A DNA stretch of 64,000 nucleotides from Leptospiraceae bacterium. GTDB taxonomy: Bacteria > Spirochaetota > Leptospiria > Leptospirales > Leptospiraceae. Shown here piece after piece: positions 51,729 to 61,132 of the stretch. A program made the position numbers and the translations under genes. Positions within the stretch are counted from its first letter, which is position 1, and each line of letters opens with the position of its first letter. The DNA is taken from contig JADJFV010000013.1 in the NCBI GenBank assembly GCA_016708435.1, forward strand, positions 1 through 64,000, read 5' to 3'. The notes below the pieces were generated by a model. It ran no database searches and was not told where the DNA came from. It saw only the letters and a program-made list of their open reading frames with translations.

Positions 51729-53003
51729 ATGGCAGTCGGCAGAACAGATTCAATGCAAGAACTCATCACCCTGATGGATACTATTTATGGGGAAACCATC
51801 ATAGGTACTGATGTTAATCTTATTAAACACCTGTTTTATTACTTAAGATTTGATAACACTGAGTTTGTTTTTGAATACGATGATCGAATGATGTCTGTGG
51901 TTGTTCATAATGTTTTGCAAGATTTTGTAGAGCTGAATGTTCCTGATTTTTCGGAAGCGAGTTCAAGAAGAGCAAAAATCAAATTTGAAATCATCAATGT
52001 TCTTTATATTTTTGAAGTTATCATTGAAGACATTCGAAGCTCCATCGTAAAAATCAAACTTCCAACTGAATTACAATCTGCTGAGATGCGTCAATATCGT
52101 CGTGTTGCCTGTGACGATTTATTCATGGACTTTATTATTTTGTTCAAATCATTTAAAGGCGGACGTTATGTGAGTGGGGATAATATTCATGCTGAGAGGC
52201 AGTTTACTCATCTTTTCCGCGAAATAAAATTTGATGTTCCCAATTTGAAATTAATGAATATGATTGTAACAGATTATATTCGAAAAGTTTCTGATGAATA
52301 TGAATTGGTGATTTACAAAATGGGAGATGGTCATGATTTTATAAAGAACACTCTTTCTAAAGATAACAAAACAATTTATATTTCAGATTGTGCAAATGCA
52401 GATTCATATATAGAAGATTTAAAATCAAAAAATTATAAAACATTTTTTGAAGTTTATCAAGAAAAGATAAAAGACGTAGGTGAGTTTCAAGCTAGAAAGT
52501 TTTTTGAAGTAATGCAAAAGAAAGAAAACCGCGCTTTCATGGTTTCTTATATCATTGCACCCATTACAATGTTTGATCGAGTCATCGGACATATCAAAGT
52601 TTACAGCACTGCTATGGACAAACACATGCTTACCCGCACCGACTTGGAATACATTCATGAGATGACCGAGATTTTTAGTTATGGATTAACTAAGATTGCG
52701 ATTAAAGGAAATACGTTCAATGAAATCTATACAAATACTAGAATCGTAGACATTAGCATCAGTGGGTTACTATTCGAAATCTCTGATGAGAATTTATTTC
52801 AATACTTAAAAAAACATTCGAGTGTTAAAATGTATATTCCGATGGGAAAAAACAAACTCGAAATCAATGGCGAAATCATTCGTTATATTATTTCTGATGA
52901 TGGATTTAAACTAGGTGTAAATTTCTTTTCTTCAAATCCGGGTGACATGAAAATTCTTGAGACTTATATCTATGAGAAGAAAGGAAATGTGCTATCGGAG
53001 TAG
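51729..53003 (+). CDS. DUF1577/PilZ-type protein (Leptospira family)
   Basis: A 424-residue protein from ATG 51729; a TTG at 51693 would add 12 residues and neither start has a clear ribosome site. The N-terminal ~300 residues resemble DUF1577, a family I know from Leptospira, including a GAF-like part (YIIAPITMFDRVIGHIKVY). The C-terminal ~95 residues form a PilZ-like barrel (RIVDISISGLLFEI... GVNFFS). PilZ domains often bind c-di-GMP, fitting with the HD-GYP protein in this window. A paralogue is at 61133. Confidence 0.75.
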   Translation: MAVGRTDSMQELITLMDTIYGETIIGTDVNLIKHLFYYLRFDNTEFVFEYDDRMMSVVVHNVLQDFVELNVPDFSEASSRRAKIKFEIINVLYIFEVIIEDIRSSIVKIKLPTELQSAEMRQYRRVACDDLFMDFIILFKSFKGGRYVSGDNIHAERQFTHLFREIKFDVPNLKLMNMIVTDYIRKVSDEYELVIYKMGDGHDFIKNTLSKDNKTIYISDCANADSYIEDLKSKNYKTFFEVYQEKIKDVGEFQARKFFEVMQKKENRAFMVSYIIAPITMFDRVIGHIKVYSTAMDKHMLTRTDLEYIHEMTEIFSYGLTKIAIKGNTFNEIYTNTRIVDISISGLLFEISDENLFQYLKKHSSVKMYIPMGKNKLEINGEIIRYIISDDGFKLGVNFFSSNPGDMKILETYIYEKKGNVLSE

Positions 53004-53019
53004 ATATCTATTTTACTTT

Positions 53020-53265
53020 TTAATAGGCATCTTTACGATGAGAAATTTTAAATACAGTGATTATTCTATTAAATAAATCGGCTTCAAAGAAAATTCTAAA
53101 ATCACCTTGTCTAATTCTATAGATATTCGAATTGACTAATTTAAAAGAATCAATGCTTATCGCGGTTTCTAGTGATTTAATCCTTTTGTAGATTTTCTCA
53201 ATGTCTGTTCTAGAAATTCCTTTCAAATCTTTATCTATCGCTTCTTGAATTATGACTTGATACAT
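53020..53265 (-). CDS. RelE/ParE-family toxin
   Basis: An 81-residue toxin with the RelE core: start YQVIIQEAIDKDLKGI, then NIYRIRQGDFRIFFEAD and a final ITVFKISHRKDAY. The order antitoxin then toxin with a 1-base gap is standard. RelE proteins cleave mRNA on the ribosome, ParE proteins poison gyrase; the IYRIRQGDFRIFF block with the terminal HRKDAY fits RelE better. It is located between core genes. Confidence 0.85.
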   Translation of the reverse strand: MYQVIIQEAIDKDLKGISRTDIEKIYKRIKSLETAISIDSFKLVNSNIYRIRQGDFRIFFEADLFNRIITVFKISHRKDAY

Positions 53266-53266
53266 T

Positions 53267-53506
53267 TTACAGATATTTCTTAAAAAATTGGTCTACGGGA
53301 ATTGTTTTGCCTTTTCTGGTTTTGCGAATTTTTTCAAGTTCGGCAACAGTATAATTATTTTTACTTTTTTTTGCAGGAGGTATAGTCTTTTGGTTTACCT
53401 CGTCTATAAATTTTACTAATCTATCGAATTCTTTTTTCGATATGACTACACCAGAAATTTTACCGTCTATCTTTAAAAATTCATGCTTAATCATTTGCAT
53501 TTGCAT
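53267..53506 (-). CDS. Antitoxin of the RelE/ParE-type pair
   Basis: A 79-residue protein upstream of the toxin. The N-terminal half (FLKIDGKISGVVISKKEFDRLVKFID) looks like a Phd/RelB-type DNA-binding fold and the basic C-terminal tail (VAELEKIRKTRKGKTIP) would wrap the toxin. Several in-frame Met codons at the start leave the exact start open. Confidence 0.75.
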   Translation of the reverse strand: MQMQMIKHEFLKIDGKISGVVISKKEFDRLVKFIDEVNQKTIPPAKKSKNNYTVAELEKIRKTRKGKTIPVDQFFKKYL

Positions 53507-53552
53507 AGTATTAATTTAAGGAAAGAATAGAAATAGTCAAGATTTTTTTTGT

Positions 53553-54425
53553 CTAACTTGCTAAGCCTTTCAAAATCTTATGATAGTCATCGACCTTCAA
53601 TTCTTCCGGACGCAATCGGAGTTCGATTTTATTCTGAGCAAGTGAATCCAATATTTCCTTACGCAAGTCAGGGTAATCGCGATTAAACTCTTTTGCATCT
53701 AAAAAAGGAGCTTCAGAGATGGACTTGCCAATTGTTTTTCTTTTTCCCCAGAAGAAAGTTCTTAGGATTAATTCTAACTTATCAATTTGCATTTTAGAAT
53801 AAGAGTGATTTGTTGGTGTAAACCGTATCAAAGCTGAACTAGCGTCCGGTTTCGGGTAGAAGCAAGAAGGAGAAATCTTTCTTAGAAAAGAAAATTTTCC
53901 AAAGGCAGATACAAAAATCGAAAGCGAAGATATTTCATTGCAGATTCTGTCGGCAAATTCTTTTTGCACCATAAAAATGGCACCGGTTAAATTGGGGACT
54001 GATTTTAAACTAGTAGTAAGAATTTCACTTGTTATGTAATAAGGGAGATTTCCTGTTAAAAAAATCTTTTCGTCTTTTAAGTTGCTGATTGTGTTTAATA
54101 CATCGCCTTCGTATAATATAGAGTTTGCGCTATCGAAGTATTCCATCGATTTCATATTTTCGATGTAGACTGGATCAATTTCGAATAAAAAAAGTTTTTT
54201 GTTAAGAAGAGCGAGCTTGTGTGTGAGCGCACCGAGTCCTATTCCGATTTCGGCAACCGAATTAGTTTTTGCGAGCGCGTCCTTGTCGATAGAATTGATT
54301 ATAAAATCTAAAGTATTTGGATCTGTGATAAAATTTTGTCCCCATTTCTTCAGTGGGTTTGCATTTCTTTCGTCCATGAAGGATCTAATTTTCGAAACGC
54401 TGTAATAGGGGTATTCATAACTCAT
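53553..54425 (-). CDS. rsmA: 16S rRNA dimethyladenosine transferase RsmA (KsgA)
   Basis: A 290-residue methyltransferase. The N-terminal WGQNFITDPNTLDFI, SAM motif EIGIGLGALT and catalytic NLPYYIT are present. It dimethylates two adenosines in the 3' hairpin of 16S rRNA during small-subunit assembly. Its start overlaps the comEC end by 11 bases. Length is normal. Confidence 0.94.
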   Translation of the reverse strand: MSYEYPYYSVSKIRSFMDERNANPLKKWGQNFITDPNTLDFIINSIDKDALAKTNSVAEIGIGLGALTHKLALLNKKLFLFEIDPVYIENMKSMEYFDSANSILYEGDVLNTISNLKDEKIFLTGNLPYYITSEILTTSLKSVPNLTGAIFMVQKEFADRICNEISSLSIFVSAFGKFSFLRKISPSCFYPKPDASSALIRFTPTNHSYSKMQIDKLELILRTFFWGKRKTIGKSISEAPFLDAKEFNRDYPDLRKEILDSLAQNKIELRLRPEELKVDDYHKILKGLAS

Positions 54426-56586
54426 CTGGTGTTATAAAATTCCAGTCGGGATTAATTCCAAGTAAGTTTTTATTTTCATTCCAATCTTTTGCGTTGTCCT
54501 GTAATTTATAAGCGAAAAGAAGTAGAATATTTCCTTTATCGACTCTAGAATTTTTCTGTAATTGAGAAAGTGAGTCCAAATGCGGATAGAATATGAGTAG
54601 TTGGGTAAAATTTCTTTTAGATGCTTGCACATCCCATTTCAAATCTGCATATTGATTCTCCCAATCGGGAAGCTTTTTAGCAGAAAAAATTTTTACATTC
54701 GGCGCAGTTTTTTTACAAAGCGTTGCAAGCGACAAACAAGTCTCTTCTTCAATATAAAAAGATTCAATTGATTCATCGCATAGATTTTCTCTCAGGTGTC
54801 TTTCAATTTTGTAATGACTGTATTTGCAAATTCCTCCGAGGTAAATTTCATTTTTCTCTCTTACTAGATAATAATCAGAGCCCGCAAAAATATTTTTGGC
54901 AACTTTGTGCTCTTTTTTAGTTTCAGGGTACAATACAAAACCAAAATAGAAAAAAGAACCAATAAATAAAAGAGTTAATAAGGAAAGTAGAATTCTAAAT
55001 CGAATTGCCTTTCTTTTATTTTCTTTCTTTGTGAATAATTTTAATTCTAAAATAAAAAATCCGATTATGAGAATTGCAAGCAAAGCAAAATAAATTCCCA
55101 TATGAAAACGAAAAGATTCTTTGACGCCGCGATAAAATCCTACATTCACAGAAAGAGTCTCAGATAGATAAGCGAGAGTTCGAAGTAATAGCTCGGAATA
55201 GATCCAAAAGATTTCGATTCCTGCTTTTACAAAGCAATTAAAAAATGAAAAATTAAATTCCATTTCTAAACAAGAAAGCCAATCAAAATAAAAAGATTCT
55301 CCGAAAAAGCTTTTCGTGAAAATAAAATCTAGAATCGATTCATATAAAAACTGAAAGAGCAGTGAAACATACAGCAAAGGAAGAAGTAGGGAGGTAAGTG
55401 GAACTAAAAGCAGATTTAAAAAAATAGATCCAAAGCTAAAAGTTTTAAAATAAAAAAGTAAAACCGGATAGGTTCCTAAACTTGCGGAAATGGAAATTGT
55501 AAAATTTTCTATGAATAAATTTTTAAAATTTCCAAATGCTAGCTTTTCTAAGAAAGACTTTAAAAATAAAATTCCGCAGACAGCAGAATAGGAAAGATTA
55601 AAAGAAAGTGTTAGAAAATTTTCTCTGTCAATGCATAAAATGATAGCAGAAGAAACTAAAATAAGATCAATGCTCTTCATTTTGCGAAAGAATAAACTTC
55701 CGAGCACGAGTGTAGCTGTGAAAATATAGGCGCGAAGTAAAGAAACTGGAAAATCTAGAATGTAAAGATAAGAAAATGCAACGACAAGAGGAATGATTCG
55801 CTCAGTGTAATAGTTAAAAAACCAAATTTGCTTTGCAAAAAAATAAATAAATCCAATGAATACACCAATATGAAGACCGGAAGCTGCAAATAAATGTAGC
55901 ACTCCTCCTTCTCTTACTTTTTCTTTGAACTCATTTTCAAGAAAGCTGGCATCTCCAAAAAAAAGTCCCATCGCAATATCGTTTGCATAGTCTGTGATTC
56001 CTGCTCGATCTAAAAGATCTTCTACTTTTTTTCGAAGTAGTTTTCTATTGTCGATTAGCTCACTCTGGCGTTTGCATTTGCTTTCTCTAATTTGTATATA
56101 GGAGAATTGAAAATCTTTTAGAAATCGAAAGTATTCTTCTTCCGGCGAAACTTTTTTGATAGAAAGAAATCTTGAATCACACAATAAAATAGGTAGTGTA
56201 ATGTCTTTTTTATAACGCTTTGTGATTAAAGTGAATTTGTTTTTATCAGATTGGAATTCTGTCTCATAAAAATTTCGTTTCACTTCTTTTTTAAACTCAA
56301 TTTTAAATGAATTCTCTTCTTTTAGAATTGCAAAATATTTTTCATTGAAAGTCACATCCTGTTTTTTGGACTCAAAATAAAAATTATGAAAAAATCCAAA
56401 TAAAATACCAATTAAAATTGCGGTTACTTTCGTGTATCCGGTGAAGATACAAGCTATGCTCAGTATTCCTAAAGTAAAAATTAATATTGGATCAAGCCTA
56501 ATTTTAGCAATGACATAATAAGACAAGTATCCCATTGCAAAAAAAGAAAATTTACTCACAGGTTTTAGCTGATTTAAGAAACTCAT
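54415..56586 (-). CDS. comEC: ComEC/Rec2-type DNA uptake channel
   Basis: A 723-residue polytopic membrane protein. The N-terminal ~60 residues hold two helices, then an OB-like soluble part. The competence domain starts near 200 (GLFFGDASFL...FAASGLHIGV) with about eight further helices. The C-terminal ~130 residues are soluble but lack the HxHxDH metal motif of the beta-lactamase-like nuclease domain seen in many ComEC proteins. It carries single-stranded DNA across the inner membrane. It is co-translated with rsmA. Confidence 0.9.
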   Translation of the reverse strand: MSFLNQLKPVSKFSFFAMGYLSYYVIAKIRLDPILIFTLGILSIACIFTGYTKVTAILIGILFGFFHNFYFESKKQDVTFNEKYFAILKEENSFKIEFKKEVKRNFYETEFQSDKNKFTLITKRYKKDITLPILLCDSRFLSIKKVSPEEEYFRFLKDFQFSYIQIRESKCKRQSELIDNRKLLRKKVEDLLDRAGITDYANDIAMGLFFGDASFLENEFKEKVREGGVLHLFAASGLHIGVFIGFIYFFAKQIWFFNYYTERIIPLVVAFSYLYILDFPVSLLRAYIFTATLVLGSLFFRKMKSIDLILVSSAIILCIDRENFLTLSFNLSYSAVCGILFLKSFLEKLAFGNFKNLFIENFTISISASLGTYPVLLFYFKTFSFGSIFLNLLLVPLTSLLLPLLYVSLLFQFLYESILDFIFTKSFFGESFYFDWLSCLEMEFNFSFFNCFVKAGIEIFWIYSELLLRTLAYLSETLSVNVGFYRGVKESFRFHMGIYFALLAILIIGFFILELKLFTKKENKRKAIRFRILLSLLTLLFIGSFFYFGFVLYPETKKEHKVAKNIFAGSDYYLVREKNEIYLGGICKYSHYKIERHLRENLCDESIESFYIEEETCLSLATLCKKTAPNVKIFSAKKLPDWENQYADLKWDVQASKRNFTQLLIFYPHLDSLSQLQKNSRVDKGNILLLFAYKLQDNAKDWNENKNLLGINPDWNFITPDEL

Positions 56587-57067
56587 TTAGTCTTTTAGGT
56601 TTCAAAACAGAAAAAATGTGCAGATAAAAATATGAAAATTACGCATTTGAACTAAAAAAAGAGGAATTGAATAAAATTTTATCCCGAAAAAAGAATTAAA
56701 CTCTCTATTTAAGGTTTGAAAAGTTACTTTTGATTAGCCTCTTTATTAGTATATTAGAATATTCTAATATGATTTCGATTAATAAAATCAATGAAATATA
56801 AAAAAATACATATATATGAGTTTGAATTGATTAAAAAAACAAAAGCTATATTATGAAGTTAAAATTAAAAAAATAATTTTCATTCCTGTTCTATTAAGAA
56901 AATTTTATAAAATAATTTTTTTTTCACTACTTTTTTTCTCTTCTATTTAATATTATTTTTGACTCTTTAGGAATAAAAAAATACAACGTAATCCCTACCT
57001 CTGATTGTTTATCGATTAGAGTAGATGTTATTGACTACGTTATTGACACACTGTAAAAAAAATATAT
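56587..57067. other. Very AT-rich intergenic region with a 20-bp palindrome
   Basis: A 481-base divergent gap between comEC and a small zinc-ribbon gene. ATATTAGAAT/ATTCTAATAT at 56751-56770 is a perfect palindrome and a candidate operator. The region is noticeably richer in A/T than the flanks. A TTGACA lies at about 57043, shortly before the next gene. No ORF is supported. Confidence 0.5.
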
Positions 57068-57268
57068 ATGATTGAGAAGCCTATGAAGATACTACACGAA
57101 GAAGAATCGATTTTTAATAGAGATACAAAAATAGAAATTGAAATTTTATACAAATGTTCTGGTTGTTTCAAAATGGAAAAAAAATTATACCAACAAAAAC
57201 TTTGTAAAGCATGTTTATCTAAAGCATTTAAGAGGTTAGTAAAAGTAATCGACTCGGTAAGAAAATAA
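57068..57268 (+). CDS. Small zinc-ribbon-like protein
   Basis: A 66-residue protein with two CxxC pairs (Cys30/33 and Cys46/49) spaced like a zinc ribbon, then a basic helix. It may bind nucleic acid or a protein. Either ATG 57068 or ATG 57083 could start it; the latter leaves more room for the TTGACA box upstream. It is followed by leuS after 37 bases. Confidence 0.6.
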   Translation: MIEKPMKILHEEESIFNRDTKIEIEILYKCSGCFKMEKKLYQQKLCKACLSKAFKRLVKVIDSVRK

Positions 57269-57305
57269 TTTCCTTTTAGAGCACTTATACAAAAATGGTA
57301 TAACT

Positions 57306-59885
57306 GTGGATTATCCTTTTAACGAGATAGAAAAAAAATGGCAAGAGTATTGGGAAAAGAATCAAACTTTTCTCACAGATATAAATAGTAAGAAAGAAAA
57401 ATTTTATTGCTTGGATATGTTTCCTTATCCAAGCGGAGCTGGACTCCATGTCGGTCACCCTGAAGGATATACTGCCACTGACATAGTTTCTAGATACAAA
57501 CGAATGAAAGACTTTGAAGTGCTTCATCCAATGGGATGGGATGCTTTTGGTCTTCCTGCTGAGCGTTATGCTATGCAAACGGGAATTCACCCGAGCGTAA
57601 CCACCAAAAATAATATTGATAATTTTAGAAGGCAGATCAAAATGCTTGGTTTGTCTTATGATTGGTCTAGAGAAATTTCTACAACTGATCCAGACTATTA
57701 CAAATGGACACAATGGATTTTTTTAAAAGTTTATAATTCCTATTATGATAAACGAGTCAACAAAGCACGTCCGATTATGGAACTCATTCAGCGCTTTGAA
57801 GAAGATGGAACGGCTGACACCGGTTATCCGAACAAATTTACAAAAGATGATTGGTTAAGAATGCCACTTTCCGAAAAGGAAAGAGTTCTTTCTGATTTTC
57901 GTTTGGTCTATCAGGCAGAGATTCCTGTGAACTGGTGCGAGGCACTCGGAACGGTTCTCGCAAATGAAGAAGTAGAAGAATGGACTAACAAAGGTTATAC
58001 GGTAGTTCGTAAACCAATGCGTCAATATATGATGCGAATCACTGCTTATGCAGAAAGACTTCTAGATGATTTGGAATTAGTTTCCTGGCCTCAGTCCACT
58101 TTGGAAATGCAAAGAAATTGGATTGGTAAAAGTGAAGGTCTCGAGATTGAATTCATTACTGAATCGGGTGAGCGGATAACGGTATACACCACTCGACCTG
58201 ATACGATTTTCGGAGCTACGTATTTAGTTCTTGCACCGGAGCATCCGTTAGTAGATAAACTCACAACTCCTGAAAATAAAAAAGCAGTAGAAGATTACAA
58301 GCGATCTGCTTCTTTTAAAAGTGAAATGGATAGAACTGAGATGACAAAGGATAAGACAGGTGTTTTTATTGGCTCCTATGTTTTAAGTCCTGTCGGCGAA
58401 GAAACAAAAATTCCAGTTTGGATTTCCGATTATGTTTTGGCGACTTACGGAACAGGAGCAATCATGGCTGTTCCCGCTCACGATAGCCGAGACTTTGCCT
58501 TTGCAAAAAAATTCAATCTTCCAATTAAGCAAGTAATTGCAGGACCGCCGCCAGAAACAGAAAGTTTTGACTCCAAAGATTCAACTTGTATTAATTCTTT
58601 TACTGAGTTATTAAATATAAACGGTCTTTCTTATTTCGAAGCCTGTATCAAAGTATCCAACTGGATTGATGCAAGAAAATCTGGAAAGAAAAAAACACAA
58701 TACAAACTCAGAGATTGGTTATTTGCCAGACAAAGATATTGGGGGGAACCAATTCCACTCGTTCATTACGAAGCGGGGTTTACAAAAGATATTCCCGAAT
58801 CTGAGATTCCACTTACCTTACCGGATTTAAAAGAATTCGCTCCCTCCGGCACCGGCGAATCACCATTAGCCAATGCAAAAGAATGGTTAGAATACAAACA
58901 CGAGCGTTTTGGGAAAGGAAGAAGGGAAACCAACACCATGCCGCAATGGGCGGGCTCTTGCTGGTATTACCTACGTTATATTGATCCGAAAAATGATAAA
59001 TCGTTATGCGATAAAGAATTAGAAAAAAAATGGATGTCTGTTGATTTATATGTTGGTGGGGCTGAGCACGCCGTATTACATCTATTATACTCTCGATTCT
59101 GGCATAAGATTTTATTTGATTTGGATGTTGTATCTACTCCTGAGCCTTTTAAAAAACTTCTCCATCAGGGTTTAATTCTCGGTGAAGACAAAAAGAAAAT
59201 GTCTAAATCTCTTGGAAATGTTGTCAATCCTGATGATGTTGTAAAAGAATTTGGTGCAGATAGTCTTCGTCTTTTTGAAATGTTCATGGGACCATTTGAT
59301 ATGGTTAAACCCTGGAGCACAAAAGGGGCAGAAGGAATTTTCCGTTTTCTCAATCGTGTATGGAGACTCTTTCACGGAAAAGACGGAGAAAATTTTCAAA
59401 TTGATGACTCCGAGCCTGACTTGGAACAATTAAAAAGTCTGCACCGAACCATTAAAAAAGTAGAAGAGGGGATTGAGAATTTTACGTTTAACACTGCGAT
59501 TGCGCAAATGATGATTTTTGTAAACGAAATGACTCCACTTACCACTCGACCAAGAAAAATTTTGGAGCCTTTTATTCTAGTCTTAGCGCCATTTGCTCCT
59601 CATATTGCCGAAGAGCTTTGGTCAAAACTTGGATATTCTTCCACACTTAGTTTTGAGCCCTATCCTGCGCATAATCCAGAGTATCTTGTAGAAGATACGA
59701 TTACGATTGTTGTTCAGGTAAATGGCAAACTTCGAGGGGAATTCTCTGCTTCCAAAACCATCTCGGAATCCGAAGCAATTCTAGAAGCCAAGAAAATCGA
59801 AAAAGTAATTCCTTTCTTAGAAGGAAAAACAATCAAAAAAGAGATTTACGTAAAAGAAAAATTGGTGAATCTTGTAGTTGTGTAA
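57306..59885 (+). CDS. leuS: Leucyl-tRNA synthetase
   Basis: An 859-residue class I synthetase from GTG 57306. The HIGH-type motif is HVGH at 48-51, the CP1 editing domain lies around 220-420 (TTRPDTIFGATY), and KMSKS is at 631-635. Length matches bacterial LeuRS. It charges tRNA-Leu in the cytoplasm. A rho-independent terminator follows at 59907. Confidence 0.96.
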   Translation: MDYPFNEIEKKWQEYWEKNQTFLTDINSKKEKFYCLDMFPYPSGAGLHVGHPEGYTATDIVSRYKRMKDFEVLHPMGWDAFGLPAERYAMQTGIHPSVTTKNNIDNFRRQIKMLGLSYDWSREISTTDPDYYKWTQWIFLKVYNSYYDKRVNKARPIMELIQRFEEDGTADTGYPNKFTKDDWLRMPLSEKERVLSDFRLVYQAEIPVNWCEALGTVLANEEVEEWTNKGYTVVRKPMRQYMMRITAYAERLLDDLELVSWPQSTLEMQRNWIGKSEGLEIEFITESGERITVYTTRPDTIFGATYLVLAPEHPLVDKLTTPENKKAVEDYKRSASFKSEMDRTEMTKDKTGVFIGSYVLSPVGEETKIPVWISDYVLATYGTGAIMAVPAHDSRDFAFAKKFNLPIKQVIAGPPPETESFDSKDSTCINSFTELLNINGLSYFEACIKVSNWIDARKSGKKKTQYKLRDWLFARQRYWGEPIPLVHYEAGFTKDIPESEIPLTLPDLKEFAPSGTGESPLANAKEWLEYKHERFGKGRRETNTMPQWAGSCWYYLRYIDPKNDKSLCDKELEKKWMSVDLYVGGAEHAVLHLLYSRFWHKILFDLDVVSTPEPFKKLLHQGLILGEDKKKMSKSLGNVVNPDDVVKEFGADSLRLFEMFMGPFDMVKPWSTKGAEGIFRFLNRVWRLFHGKDGENFQIDDSEPDLEQLKSLHRTIKKVEEGIENFTFNTAIAQMMIFVNEMTPLTTRPRKILEPFILVLAPFAPHIAEELWSKLGYSSTLSFEPYPAHNPEYLVEDTITIVVQVNGKLRGEFSASKTISESEAILEAKKIEKVIPFLEGKTIKKEIYVKEKLVNLVVV

Positions 59886-59887
59886 CT

Positions 59888-60101
59888 GTCACCTCGAACA
59901 TCGTTGAAGCCCTTGAGATAAGGGCTTTTTACAGTCATTGAACACCTTTGTGGAAAAATTTATGACAAAGCAATAAATGGATGTGAGAAATCTATCTTGC
60001 TAAGACATAGTAACAAGCAATGTTTTATGGTGAGCCTGTCGAATAACCATATACTATCTTTTGTCATATAGACCTCTCACGGTGAGACTGTTCGAGGTGA
60101 C
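59888..60101. repeat. MITE-like element with 13-bp terminal inverted repeats
   Basis: GTCACCTCGAACA (59888-59900) and TGTTCGAGGTGAC (60089-60101) are perfect inverted repeats around ~190 non-coding bases. Inside is a GGTGAGCCTGTCGAATAACC motif of the kind found in REP-type repeats. Flanking GTAA.T occurs on both sides and could be a target duplication. Confidence 0.6.
59907..59930 (+). terminator. Rho-independent terminator of leuS
   Basis: AAGCCCTT (59907-59914) pairs with AAGGGCTT (59920-59927) around GAGAT, followed by a T-run to 59930. It lies within the inverted-repeat element behind leuS. Confidence 0.85.
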
Positions 60102-60127
60102 CGTAATTGATTTTCAAAGGAGATTCT

Positions 60128-61027
60128 ATGAAAATATTATTTATCAATACCTTATTTCTTTTTCTATTTCTGAACTGTAGCAAAAAGATGGAACCTGTTG
60201 TAAGCACAGAGTCGAGTGCTCCTGCTGCTCCTAAGGTGAATCAGCAATTAGCGGATAATGATGGTTTTGCGGATAAAAAGGAAATGGCGGATGAAGAATC
60301 GGGCGGCGAAAAAAATAGAAGAGATTCATCTAAAGGTGGAATGAAAGAAGACGACGGCATAATACAAAAGCCGCTAGATCCAATTTCAGAAGCTTCTAAG
60401 TCTAGACTATTAGAATATACCATTCAACTTAATTACAAAGTGGAAACAATTGAGAAAGCAAGGGAGACTGTATTAAACGTAGTAAAAAAAGAATCCTATA
60501 TCGCAAGCTCTCAGACAAATGTTTCTAGTGGATATGAGAGTATGAGTTTACAAGTTCAAATTCCAGTTACTGCAATGTATGATACTCTATTACAATTGGA
60601 TAAGATCGGTCAGCTTACTTACGAAGATATTCGCACGCAAGACTGGACAGAGCACAATGAATTACAAAAAAACAAACTAAGTAGAGAAGCTCTTCGTATG
60701 ATAAGAAGATCCAAAGCGGCTAACAAGGGTTCTGCGGAAACTTGGAATTGGAAAGACCGCGAAGAAGCGCTCGAAAGAAGTGAAGACACCGCAGATGCTG
60801 CAAAATTAGAATCCTGGAAAATCAAAGACCATGTCGCCTGGGCAAAAGTAAATATTTCTATTTCAGGAAAAGAATTACCCACAAAAGTGCAAGTCCCAAA
60901 TTACAAAGATGCATTCATTAGCGCGATCAATTTTCTATTAGAGTTAACCTATTATCTAGTGTGGATAGTGCCTATTGCATTTGTGATATTCTTACTCTTC
61001 AAAGGTTATAGATGGATTAGAAGATAA
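60128..61027 (+). CDS. DUF4349-domain lipoprotein
   Basis: A 299-residue protein from ATG 60128 behind AAAGGAG; an in-frame start at 60107 lacks a site. The signal ends LFLFLNC (Cys17). An acidic linker (~30-90) leads to the DUF4349 core (LNYKVETIEKARETVLNVV...YIASSQTN, then LQVQIPVTAMYDTLLQLDKIG, with a coiled-coil insert). A C-terminal transmembrane helix (YYLVWIVPIAFVIFLLF) ends in a basic tail. The protein is thus anchored at both ends. Function unknown. Confidence 0.8.
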   Translation: MKILFINTLFLFLFLNCSKKMEPVVSTESSAPAAPKVNQQLADNDGFADKKEMADEESGGEKNRRDSSKGGMKEDDGIIQKPLDPISEASKSRLLEYTIQLNYKVETIEKARETVLNVVKKESYIASSQTNVSSGYESMSLQVQIPVTAMYDTLLQLDKIGQLTYEDIRTQDWTEHNELQKNKLSREALRMIRRSKAANKGSAETWNWKDREEALERSEDTADAAKLESWKIKDHVAWAKVNISISGKELPTKVQVPNYKDAFISAINFLLELTYYLVWIVPIAFVIFLLFKGYRWIRR

Positions 61028-61132
61028 TTGTCAGTGCCTCTGTGGCAAAAAGCACTGATTAGTTACAAATAATTTCTTATAATGAATAGAAGAAATTTGA
61101 CTAGAAAACTTAGAAAAAAATACTGAGCAATT

